Shown here: piece by piece, positions 20,864 through 31,626 of the stretch
How the letters are laid out: each line of letters starts with the position of its first letter
Position numbering within the stretch: the first letter of the stretch is position 1
NCBI GenBank assembly: GCA_002102555.1
Contig: MCFL01000156.1
Span: 1 to 57,021, forward strand
Direction of reading: 5' to 3'
Length of the DNA stretch: 57,021 nt
From: Catenaria anguillulae PL171
Taxonomy: Eukaryota; Blastocladiomycota; Blastocladiomycetes; Blastocladiales; Catenariaceae
Translations under genes and position numbers: made by a program
Notes under the pieces: generated by a model
Databases searched by the model: none
Told to the model about the DNA's origin: nothing
Seen by the model: the letters and a program-made list of their open reading frames with translations, nothing else

Positions 20864-23800
20864 ATGTCACGCCCTCGTCCCAACCCTACCGTTTATCTTG
20901 ACAGCGACGACGACGACGACGACGACATTCAGGTCGTTTCAACGACACCCTCTGGTGCTCGCTCAATGCCGCCGCTGCCCTCGGGCCCGCGCAGTGCGAC
21001 GAGGACGAGGGCAACCCCAACGGCAACGGTATCTCCTATTCCAACTCCAACGCCACCAGCACCAGCTCCAGCGGCAACAAACTCGATCCGCCGGTCAACG
21101 CCTACGTTGCCCTCCGCTCCCGCCGCAACACCCACAGCTGCCCGATCCTCGAGGTCCCGACCTAGAACTCCGCCCACCACGCATCGCGATACAACGTCTC
21201 GACGGGTTGTCATGCTGGATGACGATGACGAAGAGCCTCGGCAATCCGAAAGACCGTCGCTGGCCCAGCGTGAACGTGAGCGGCAAATGCAGCTGCAGCA
21301 GCAGCAGCATCGAGCACCTGTCTCTGTCCCTGCTGCATTTTCTGGGCCTATCATTCTCGACGACAGTCAGCCACTGGAAGCACCTCCTCCGCGGCTTGCT
21401 TCCGGACAGCAAACTCGGCGTCGGTCCGAACGTGGCAAAAGCAGAAGTGCAACCCCGCCTGCCATGGATGCCGTCGTCTCTGGACCGATAGTACTAGATG
21501 ACAGTCAGCCGCTTGAGGCGCGCGAGCAGGAACCGCGGCAACGTGATGCTAAACGTCGCAGCCGCAGGAGCACTGTTGAGCCGGCGACTTTCACACCCGG
21601 CAGCAACAATGGTATGCACTCACAATTCCTTGTGCTTTTATCTGGTTTCTGTGCTAAAACCTGAGTACTTCAAGTAGTTTCACAGACACCCGACCAAACC
21701 TCAAACCGTCCTGCGACTCGCCGTCAGCGCGGCAAACGCCGCCCGTTACGCTGTGCCATCTCATCCTGCTCCTGCAACCCCGACGGCTGTTGCAACCGTC
21801 ACGATCCATTCGTCACCCATTACAATTCCGAGCAGCGATACGGTGGAACCAATCGTGTCCCCATCTCCAAAAAGAGCGTCAACCCGCCCATCGTCATTGA
21901 TCCCCTCTTTTCGCAGGACATGACTACGAGAAATGAGACGCAACACCTGCACATTTTCCCCTCATCGTCACCCACTGTCGGACCAACCAGGCGTCGACTG
22001 CAAGCTAACGTCCCGCTGCCCGACCCTGCCTTCGATCAAGTGCAGCGCGATCAGGTCAATTTCAAATCTCGATCCTCTCCATCTCGCCCCACTTCATTGC
22101 CCCCACGCTCTCCAGCTCCAAGCCGATCTTGAGCCAGTCCACCCAGCAGACTTGTTTCCCGAAATGCCCATCATCCCGCCAAACCTGCACCTTGCAGTAC
22201 CGTCGGATGAGGATGGGACTTTCCGCTTGACTCGCAAATGCAATCGCAACTCTCCGCGGCGCCCACTTTGGACAAGCAACTGAATCCCCAACACCGGCCA
22301 TTGAGTCCAGCTCGACCTCAATCCGTCCAAGAAACGCAACCGATGCCGCCTGTGACTCCCCACTCGCATTCATCGACCGTGATCCCTCCGTCGTCATCAC
22401 CGACGAGACCCCCAATTCCTGAAGCGCGTCCCATCACAACGCCTGCTTCCGCCACAGCGTGTTCGTCTGCCAGCAAAATCGCATCCAACATTGTGCGCCT
22501 CAACCGCCCCAACCCATTTACTTCGTTGCCCCCATCCGCATTTGCTCCTTGCACATACTGCAAGCAACGCATTCCGGCCGCCGCTCAAGTCGAGCACCAA
22601 GCATTGTGCGACAAGCGGCCGCAGCCAAAGCTCAAGAAGGCGCCGTCGTTGCCCAAAGGCCAACGTACACTCTTTGACATGGTTCCCGGCGCGTCGCCAA
22701 AAGGCGACGGCACGGCGAGTGATGCCGGCGGTGAGGCAAAGACGGTCACGCCAGGATCCACTGGCGGTAAGTCACGAGTAAGGTTGACGCCCGGGTCGAC
22801 TGGTGGTAAGCCCGCGGCACGCTGTCGTCCCAAAGTCGCGACCGTTGTGCAAAGCGCAAGACCATCGCCCTCGTCTGTGGCGTCGTCTTTGCTCGCTTCG
22901 CCACGAGCTGAGGCTCGTGCACACTCGCTGATGCAGTGTCTGCCCATGTCGCCATCGCGACCGATTCACCCGTCCTCACATGCAATGCGCGTCCCGCCGC
23001 CCGGGCCGTTACCCACGCCTTCACTTTCTGGAAACTCGCTCACAACGAATGCATCCGAATTGGGACCCGCGCGGTGGGTCAGTGGAACGCAATGGATGGA
23101 CGATACCGACGACAACTTGTTTGCGGATCTCGGCGATGGATTCACGCAGCAAGCACTTGCGATCGACTCTCAGCGATTTGCACCACCGCCAGCAATGCCG
23201 ATGCCTCTGCCTGCAGCCAAGTCGTCGGCGTTGCCCTCGCCACCCATGCCGGCAAAGCCCGTACTCGCTTCCGTGGGCGAGGACAGCCAAGGATTTGCGT
23301 TTGACGACGAGGATCCGGCCGTCGCTGCCAAGGCCAATGTACTGAATGCGCTGGGGATTCAGGAAGAGAAGCAAGATCCCGACCCGATGGTACAACTGAG
23401 CGGATCCACTGGCTCGCCGCCCACACTTGACCTGCCCGCCACGAGTCAAGCACATGTGCCTGCGCCGCCCATGACCCAGCCTGACCCGCTTCCTTTGCGC
23501 AAGTCATCGACCGCGCGCCGGCCCGTGATTGCCAGCTCAGATTCAAGCTCGGACGCGGACGAAAACGATGCACCAATTCCCATGGGTAGATTGCGACGAG
23601 GCAAGAAGCGGCCCAGCGAAGCGCAAGGTGGACGGTTGACGCCGCCAAAGCAGCCGCCGGTACCCGCCTCAGTGACTCAGGTGCAAGTCGGCGAGGTGCG
23701 TGCTCGGCCATTTCCGCCGCCGGTGCTCCCGTCACTTCACAACCAACATCAACTTGTCTACCATCATGAGCAGGGCCATGCGTCGTTAACAGGACCTTGG

Positions 23801-24259
23801 GTTCCGCCGCCACTTCCCACTGTTTCGCATCACCAAAATCCGCAGTCTCTGTCCACACATGAACACCCGCACAATCCGCAACCACAGCACCATCGCAACC
23901 AACCATGGCTCCCGCCACTCCCGCCACCACTACCTCCTCCTGCGGCACATGCCCTTCCCGGCCAGTCCTCGTACCAAGCACGCCCGCTCGGCACACCTGA
24001 CGATCCGCTCATGCAGCGGTTACGGTCGCAGTTTGGCGGCGGGTACGGCCATATGCTTCATGCCGGCGCGAGCACTGGGGCGGGGGACATGACGCATCAG
24101 CAGCAGCAGCCAAGGACGACAGCTGAGGCGACGGTGGGAGGCGGGTCACATTCGCAGGCGGTGGCGGTGACTGGACGCAACGGGGCGCGAGGGCGCGGTG
24201 GACGTGGGCGAGGAGTCAGAGCGGGTAATGCGGCGGGTGCACGATTTGGGTCCATGTAA
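20864..24259 (+). CDS. Disordered protein with SUMO-interaction motifs, zinc finger and RGG tail
   Basis: The ATG at 20864 follows a divergent promoter. Exon 1 (to about 21612) has four SUMO-interaction-like motifs: VYLDSDDDDDDDIQVV near residue 10, VVMLDDDDEE near 115, and an almost exact repeat SGPIILDDSQPLEA / SGPIVLDDSQPLEA near 162 and 207. The middle (about 21670-22230) switches frame and its splicing is unresolved; at least one switch (near 22215, GGGG read as GGG) fits a lost base. From 22238 a frame of about 670 codons continues: a Cys2-His-Cys zinc finger (CTYC at 22550, HQALC ending 22608), PGSTGGK twice, another acidic Ser cluster, a Pro/His/Gln-rich stretch and an RGRGG-rich C-terminus. 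The pattern suggests a nuclear SUMO-reading, DNA- or RNA-binding scaffold. No named family is certain. The 297 bases after it hold nothing recognisable. Confidence 0.6.
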
Positions 24260-24556
24260 GCGTGAGGAGAGATGGTGTGAGGTTTCCGCTTTCACTGTTT
24301 GGCCACATGGGAGCCCTGGGTCTCTGATCGTTGAGAGTGTGTACTGTACTTTGGTTTATCTATTGATCTATCCCAGCATACCAATGCATTTACTCTGGAC
24401 GACATCCGTCTCTCAGCTCTCAATGACTGAATGGTCAATGGTGGTGGTGAAGATCTTTGTTGCGTCGTGCCCTTCGTATCTCCAAAGCTTTGATTTCGGC
24501 GTCCAACTTGGAATGCATGCATGCCTGAGAGGACTTAGGACTGTCAACACTCTGCA

Positions 24557-27500
24557 ATGTCATCGTCAGACCCAATACCAGCGGCCTCGCACGACCGTGT
24601 CCGTTCGTCATCCTCCACACCACCACCGCAACCGCATCCGCAACCGCCCCGACGACGCCAGCAGGCCACCAATGCTACAGCAGCCGCATCGAATGAGATT
24701 GCTCGCACGGCCAAGGCCAACAGCTCTCGGCCGCATACATCAGCGGCACAAGTCGTTCTTCCCGTGGAAGCTTGCTCCCAAGTGCTTGGAGCCATGTTTG
24801 ATCCAGCCCTCGATGCTGCGTTGGCAACGCGGAGCGATCGGGCAATGACGGTTGCTGGTGTTGTTGATGCCCGCATCTACACTCCCCAGTCGACAAACGC
24901 TCAGCCAATGCTCCTCATCCGACTCGGGCCAATGTCGACCCACTCGGACTATGCATCGCTGCCGCTCATGGTCCTGCACCATCACATACCAATCAGCCAT
25001 TGACAGCCGGGTCGGAAGCGACTGCACCATCCGTCGTGGTTGTGGTGAGGGCGTCGCACTTCCCAGCCCTCTTTGGATCCATATCTCCCAGCTCCAGCAT
25101 GCTCTCTACCCACTTGCCTCTGCATCAGCCCATCCTCATCGCCAACTTGCTGCCAAAAGGCCCTGCTCACAACTGCCCATCCCGCGCTTACAATCCACAC
25201 GTTCCACTCGCATGTTTATCAACCCAGACATCATCATGCGTAAGCTCAACCAAGCGGCTGTAGCGTCCGGTCAATCGAACCACCCGCTCGCTATCCCCGC
25301 GCCTGTTTCGATTGGAGCGGCACAGGACATGCCGTCATCGCAAGAGCAATGGCAAGTGCGCGAGCCAGGGTGATTGCGCACGTTGGCCCGCCAGCGTATG
25401 GTGCGAGCGACTTGAGTCATTCGCAGAGTTACCCAACTGAACCCACTCAGCTGCCGCTGGTTTCGTTCAAGGGCACTGTGACAAGGTGCCTTTCGCGTGC
25501 ACTCGGCATTTACGAAATCGATCAGCAAATCCTGCTCGTTACGTTTCACGCCGTTGCAAACGATCCCCCATCCATTCCGGCCATGTGCAAGGCATTCAAT
25601 GTCCACGTTGGTCGTTGGATCCAAGTAGGCTTGCGCCATCAGTTTGCCAAGTCCTCGGCACGTCCAAAACTGCGCCAGCGTTTCCGATTTGCGTGGCCTG
25701 TGCCTACTCGACCATTGAGTGGGAGTCAACGCCGTTGGCGGGACCCACTACCACCAATGGATCAGGCTCTTTCTCGCCGGCTGCATGTGATGCGCTCCTC
25801 GGACCCACCATATCGGAACTACGTCAACTCTGGAACCACGTCCCACTGCCCCTCTTTCTTGACTTTATCGCCCTCGTGCTTGCACTCGCACCATTTACAA
25901 CGGCCCCGGAACCAGCTGCGCCGCCTTGGCTCGTCACATCCGGCCAGCAACTGCCAACGTCTCGGCTCAATACGCAACTGCTTCAAGTCATGTACCTTCA
26001 ACTCGTTCGTCCTACACTCAAGGACCAATTTGCTACGCTCAAGGTATTTACACGGCGCCTATGGGCGTCGGAATTTGTCGAGCACCCAGCACACTGCAGC
26101 GTATTGGGATGTGACTCCGCATTACCCGCGTTTCCCGAATCCGAGTTTGTTGTAGGCCGCGTCGTGGCCTTGTCCCCAGCCATGCTGGGTTTGCAGATGA
26201 GCGAATCGTCCGTCCCCGTTCCCCTGATTGCGTATGCGCCCGTGTGCCCGTCAGTCATGGGTCATGTTGTGTGCTTGACGAAAGCAAAACGAATGTCGAG
26301 CGCTGATGGTGCATCAACTTTGGCTCTTGTGATTCCACGCCGGGCAGCAGCGGAAGAGAGTGCACTGGTACCGTTTCGTCTCGGGTTGGATCAGACTGCC
26401 GCTCAGGGACGACCGAGTGGTGGATTGTGCAGCTGCTTGCATCTGATACGCATGATGGCCTCGAAGACCGTATCCAATTTCGCGGTCGAGGGAATCCAGT
26501 TCCTGGACCACAAGGCGACAGTCAAGCAGATTCGCTTCCACTTTCTCTCCACATTCAAGTGACGCTGACGGCATTCAATCCTCATGTACGTCATCAGTGT
26601 CTTGAGTGCCGTCCCCGCAATACTCATTTGTCCCGTTCCACATTCATTCGTGAATAGGTTCATCTCGACTGGTCGCCCACACTCCACGTCTGCGATACCT
26701 ATCTTGTTCATTGTCACCGCAAGTCACCCCCAATACCTTCCGATACCCTCTGTCCAACTGTTCTTTATGATCCAATATCTATAGTCCCCGTTAATAACCC
26801 ATCACCTGCTTGGTCTCTTTACCTGACTTTCTCCGCCGCGTCATCATGGCCTCTTGCACCGCTTTCTATCCCACCTCCACCCGTTGGTTCACTTGTTCGC
26901 ACGCCCCTTTCTTTAATTCTGGACGGCCCACACGCTTGTGGGCTTACAAGCCGCATCCATGTTGCCGGCACCATCCGATCCCTGGTCCACGATCCACAAA
27001 CAAACCACTTGCTGATCGACCTCGTTGACGCCGACGACCTGCTCAACTGCATATCTCTGATCGTTTCGCATCCCTCTTTCCTCTTTCCCATTCCATTCCC
27101 CGCATGGATCCAACCAGCGTCCGACTCATTGCATGGAACGTATCTCCACAAGCGCCGCATCAAGTCCTCGCCAGCCCCGCGCTCGGGTCGCGGCTCGAAG
27201 TCGCAGACGCGGCCTCGAGATTGGTCCAATCCTGGTTTCCATCACTCTCCCCGACGGCACTCGCACCGCCTTCCTCGACACCAAAGCCCACGGCGCTTCC
27301 ACTCGACCGTGTCGCACTTGTGCCCGCGACCGCCGACTCGACACCAGCAACGTACTGGAAACATGCCGCGCTCGCCACGGCCCACGCCCTACGCGCCCGG
27401 CGTTTCGGCTCCCCATCCAGCTCCTGGCCCATTTGGGCCCGCGCGCTATTGCACAAGTAGTTGCGCGCGTCCACCAGATTCGCGGATCCATCACATTGCG

Positions 27501-27920
27501 CGGCCCACTCGCCAATGGGCAGTTGCATCTCACTGCGCCCGTGCCACTTGTGCTCACGGATGCATCGACCAGTGTGGTGGCACGTGTGCCGACTGGCACG
27601 TTGTGCGCAAACTCGTGCAAGTTGCCGCGTCGGACGCTGAGCTTGCCAAACAATTGGACAACCGGTTGGGCACTCTGGTGGTTGGTGTGCAGCGGCAGTC
27701 AGATCGGCTCCGGCGTCCAATGGAGGTCGTGTTGGCGAGCTACGATCCACATGTCGAGTATGCCGTGATCGTCAAACGCGTGCGGCCCGATTCAAACGAG
27801 GTGCAAGTGGTGGATGGTGTGCGGGTTGGTGAACCGAGCGTTGCGGGTGTGTTGGCTTGGAGCTTGTTGGAGGCGTTGGAGCAGGCCGATGAGCGGACGC
27901 ACCCAGAGGGTGAAGATTGA
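24557..27920 (+). CDS. OB-fold-like protein, possibly CTC1-related; frame changes repeatedly
   Basis: Protein-like sequence continues over 3.3 kb from MSSSDPIPAAS (24557) to QADERTHPEGED (stop 27920), with at least one good intron (26587-26657). Segments resemble beta-barrel OB folds: LVSFKGTVTRCL...ALGIYEIDQQILLVTF, then SRIHVAGTIRSLVHD...HLLIDLVD, and VHQIRGSITLRGPL. The GxYxLD-xxLL pattern recalls CTC1, the large subunit of the CST telomere complex, but this is a guess from pattern alone. The frame moves eight times (near 25000, 25205, 25365, 25630, 26430, 27150, 27430 and 27600), always in the direction of one missing base; at 25365 the site is a GGG run. Some of these may be unrecognised introns. 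The 357 bases from 27921 to 28277 hold no gene. Confidence 0.45.
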
Positions 27921-28277
27921 TTGCACTTAAAGCGCACAATGTAAGGGCAATCATTTGTCATCTTCACATGGCTCGCCCTTACGTATGATGTAATATCCAA
28001 TACGGAAAGGCAGTCAAATACTCTAAGGTGTACTTGATGAGACAAGATTGAACAAGAATCATAGGAGGCAAGCACGGCAAGACAACAACCAGAAGAACGT
28101 CCTACCAAACTGTGTCACTGTGTATCACTTGGTGATTTGGCGATCGACGGACCACTGAAGGAGCACCAAGAAGGAACATAACGTCGACGATGAGCTGAGG
28201 GTGAGTCACTCTATTGCAATGGATGCTTGAAACCTTGAAACCCACTGCAACAGCCGTGACCACCATTCCTCAGCACC

Positions 28278-29754
28278 ATGGACGAAGACGACTACGACAT
28301 CTCCATCGACTCTCCCCCACCCACCGCCCAATCGGGCGCCGGCGGAGGTCCCGTTCCGGGCGGCCCACCCGGCCTGCTGGGCGCTGGCGGCGGCTACGCC
28401 TGGGAAGAAGAATACAAGCGGTCATGGGACGCCCTGCAAGAAGACGAAGACGGATCCATCACCGCCTCTGTCTCGCAACTCACCTCGCAACTCAAACGCA
28501 AACGCCTGCTTCGCGACACCCGCATCGTACAACGCGGCCTAGTGCGCCACCTGGTGGTCATTGTGGACTTGTCGCAAGCGTGCCGAGACGTGGACTTTAA
28601 GCCCACGCGCGTGGACCAAGTGTGTGCGTTGCTCGACGGGTACTTGAGCGAGTTCTTTGACCAGAACCCGCTGGCGCAAGTGGCACTGGTTGTGACGCAC
28701 AATGAGCGCGCATTGCAAGTCACGGCGCTGAGCTCGCACCCGGGCGATCACTTGCGCAAAGTCAAGGACAGGCATGCTGCGTTGGTGGCTGCCGAGGCCG
28801 ATCCGGGCGAGCCCAGTTTGCAAAACGCACTTGAGATGGCCATGGGGATCTTGGGACATGTGCCTGCGCATGGTACCCGAGAGGTGTTGGTCTTGTATTC
28901 GGCGCTGACAACGTGCGATCCGGGTAACATTTTGGATACCGCGCAAGCGCTCGTGGCAAAGTGTGTGAGGGTGAGCGTCGTGTGCTTGTCGGCGGAAATC
29001 AAGGTGCTCAAGCAGGTGGCTGCCGAGACCAAGGGGTGTTTACCGTGGCCATGAACGAGGCACACTTGAAGGAGTTGATTTTGGAGCATGTGCCGCCGCC
29101 CGCCATTGTGGTCAAGGCCATGGCCAGGAAGGCGAGCAATTTGATGCGCATGGGGTTTCCAGAGTGGGTGGTGGCAGACGGGTATAAGCTGTGTGCTTGG
29201 TACGAGATTTCCGTGCTTGCTTTCTTGCCTATTTTGCTTCTCTCACGCTCACACTCGTGACTAGTCATGGTCAAGCATCTGCAGCGGGATTTGTGTGCCC
29301 GCAATGCAACGCTCAAATCTGTGCCGTTCCCTCCGAATGTGTCGTCTGCGGGCTCACGCTCGTGCTGTCTCCACACTTGGCTCGGTCCTACCATCACCTG
29401 TTTCCCGTGCCCAACTTTGTCGAAGTCACCGACTGGAAAGAGTATGCCATTTTTTTTTTTTTTTTTTTTCAATCTCTGGACACGTCATCCATTTGCTGAC
29501 ATGCCATGCGTCAAAACAGAATCAAATCGCACGAGTGTGCTGCATGCATGGTGGGGTTGCCACCCATTCCAACGGCGGCCGAACTGTCGCTGCTCGTGAC
29601 GCACCGGCCCACTGGCAGGTACAAATGTCCCGGGTGCGAGGGCATGGTGTGTTTGGATTGCGACGTGTACATTCACGATGTGCTGCACAATTGTCCCATG
29701 TGTGTTGGCGGCAGGGAGGACCGGGCTGTCGAGGCGGGGCGGCACGGCGGATAG
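28278..29754 (+). CDS. SSL1: TFIIH core subunit SSL1 (human GTF2H2/p44)
   Basis: Three exons (28278-29199, 29265-29441, 29520-29754). After an acidic start comes the Ssl1 region [10 protein letters not shown], then a von Willebrand A-like domain ([37 protein letters not shown]). The C4 zinc fingers follow: [15 protein letters not shown]...CVVCGLTL with [13 protein letters not shown], and CAAC...[20 protein letters not shown]...CPMC. SSL1 stimulates the XPD helicase in transcription initiation and nucleotide-excision repair and is essential in yeast. The frame changes at the G run 29033-29036: one more G gives [18 protein letters not shown], the conserved continuation, and makes the coding length a multiple of three (444 residues). 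In an essential gene this strongly suggests a base-calling error. The second intron contains a run of 20 T. Confidence 0.93.
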
Positions 29755-29894
29755 CATGGCGATTGAGTGTGTGGTGTGTGTGGAACTGACTGGAACCGGA
29801 AAATAAATCGAATGATGAAAAAAAGAGGAGTATGATACATGATAGAGAGAGCGCTAAAAAAAATAACGGGACGAAGAAACAATATGGATGGGAT

Positions 29895-30343
29895 CTACTT
29901 CTTTGCTGCGGCAGGCGGATCGCGGAGCGGGGGCATTTGCTTTGTCCGCCTGGATCCGGGCGTATCGAGCATGAAGGGACGCAAGTGGAAGGGGAGTTCG
30001 GGGATGAATCCAGCCTATAGAGAATCAGCACTGTAATGTCAGTTCCCCGCTTTGTCACTCGCCACCACACCACAAGACCCACAAGTTCAGCAGGAAAAGA
30101 GCACACCTTGGCCAACATCTTCTTGACGGGGGGCGTGGGCTGCGCGCCAACACTCAACCAGTACTTGACCCGCTCGCCGGCCAAATCAACGAGCTTGGTG
30201 CCATCGGGCTGCGGGACCGGGTTGTACATGCCGACGGCCTCGAGGGGCAAGCCGTCGCGGCGGGTCTTGTTGTTGGCAACGACGACCCGGAAGAGCGGGT
30301 TGTTACGGCCGCCGATGCGGGCGAGGCGGATGCGGACGACCAT
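29895..30343 (-). CDS. Mitochondrial ribosomal protein bS16m
   Basis: Two exons (30343-30107, 30014-29895) give 118 residues. The start MVVRIRLARIGGRNNPLFRV and the segment LEAVGMYNPVPQ...VKYWLSVGAQPTPPV are hallmarks of bacterial-type S16, so this is the small-subunit protein of the mitochondrial ribosome. The 40-residue second exon (AGFIPELPFHLRPF...) is an extension like that of fungal mitochondrial S16 proteins. The first residues double as an import signal, as known for S16 homologues. It shares a 263-base upstream region with SPF30 on the other strand. Confidence 0.92.
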
Positions 30344-30606
30344 GGTGGATGGGGGTGGGTGTGCGGATCAGGTGGGACAGTGCCGAGGGAGCCAGGGTTC
30401 ATGGGCATGAGGTACATACAAGCATGGACATGTAAATCCGGACACATCGATACATCCCGTCAGCGTTGACTGGGAGTCGTGGGGATCGGGTGGATCGGCG
30501 GCCCGCTTCGTCTGTCCAATTTCTGGTTTTAAATTCACAGCTTAATGATTTTACAATCCCATGCACACCGCAGAGACCCATCACCGACAATCGTAACCCC
30601 TGCAAC
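30344..30606. promoter_or_regulatory. Shared divergent promoter, bS16m (-) and SPF30 (+)
   Basis: Only 263 bases separate the two start codons, so both promoters must lie here. No TATA box is visible, which suits a bidirectional housekeeping promoter. Confidence 0.5.
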
Positions 30607-31566
30607 ATGTCAGCGCAAGAAGAACTCGAGCAGTACGAGTACCAGCTCGCCCAAATCGAGCAGGCCCTCGCCCAAGACTCGAGCAATGCCGACCTTCGCA
30701 AACTGCGTGACGACCTCGTCGAGGTCATTGACCTCACTCGCTCGCTGCTTCCTGCCCCTGCTCCCGAGGACCCAGCTCCTCCCTCTTCACGCCATCATCT
30801 TCATGACGATTCCACCAGTCACGACGACCATGACGACTACCGACAAGTGGATTCGCACGATCCTGCCCTGGACTCGGAACCACACTCCGCTCCACCGCTC
30901 CTCCACCCACAATGGTCTGTCGGCGACACCATCATTGCCCGCTACTCGGCCAACAACAAGCTCTATGAATGCACCGTGACCGCCGTGTCCACGCGCACCG
31001 CCACGTGCAACGCAGACATCATGTACTCGGTCATGTTTAAGGGCTATGCCTCGGTCGAGCTCGTCAAGCAAGCAGATACGTTTGCCTATGACCCGGCCTT
31101 GCTGGCTCCCGCAAAACCAAAGCAGCCTGCTACGGCCATGCCTGGTGCTGCTGGTGCTGGTGGGCACCGAAAACCAGCTCAATCGGCGTGGTCTGCAACA
31201 TCAAAGTTCCAGCAACCCGCAGCTCTTGGACCGGCAATGACCGTGACCACGGTAAAATCGTCGTCTTCTTCCTCATCTGGGCCCGGCGGTAAAGCTCCCT
31301 CCTCCTCCGCCTCAGCGAAAAAGGATCCTGCCGCCAAGGCTGCCAAACGCGCGGCCAAGCTCGAGCAAATCGAGGCCATGCACAAGCACCAGCAGCAGTC
31401 ATGGAAGCAGTTTGCCGCGGGCGGCAAGGCAAAGAGTAGTGGCACCGCAAAGAAATCCATTTTTGCTACACCTGACAATCCGTTGGCCAAGGTGGGTGTG
31501 ACAGGGTCCGGCAGGGGCATGACGGAAAACAAGGATCGCGGAAAGCACAAATTTCAGCCATACTAA
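30607..31566 (+). CDS. SMNDC1: Splicing factor SPF30 / SMNDC1, Tudor domain
   Basis: Intronless, 319 residues. The N-terminal helix LEQYEYQLAQIEQAL...LRKLRDDLVEVIDLTRSLL matches SPF30. A His/Asp-rich linker follows. The Tudor domain starts at WSVGDTIIARYSANNKLYECTV (about residue 105) and includes YSVMFKGYASVELVK. The C-terminal part has a basic helix (AKKDPAAKAAKRAAKLEQ), then QQSWKQFAAGGK and KKSIFATPDNPLAKVGVTGSG, conserved in human SMNDC1. It binds symmetrically dimethylated Arg on Sm proteins and joins the tri-snRNP to the pre-spliceosome. The Tudor cage here contains Tyr and Phe (YEC, MFKGY), consistent with binding. Its 3' end is 60 bases from the end of the convergent QNS1 gene. Confidence 0.93.
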   Translation: MSAQEELEQYEYQLAQIEQALAQDSSNADLRKLRDDLVEVIDLTRSLLPAPAPEDPAPPSSRHHLHDDSTSHDDHDDYRQVDSHDPALDSEPHSAPPLLHPQWSVGDTIIARYSANNKLYECTVTAVSTRTATCNADIMYSVMFKGYASVELVKQADTFAYDPALLAPAKPKQPATAMPGAAGAGGHRKPAQSAWSATSKFQQPAALGPAMTVTTVKSSSSSSSGPGGKAPSSSASAKKDPAAKAAKRAAKLEQIEAMHKHQQQSWKQFAAGGKAKSSGTAKKSIFATPDNPLAKVGVTGSGRGMTENKDRGKHKFQPY

Positions 31567-31626
31567 ATACTATAATGTGGAGAGTGTGTGGCGCCTGAAG
31601 AATATAATCGTTAACTCTTCACACAA

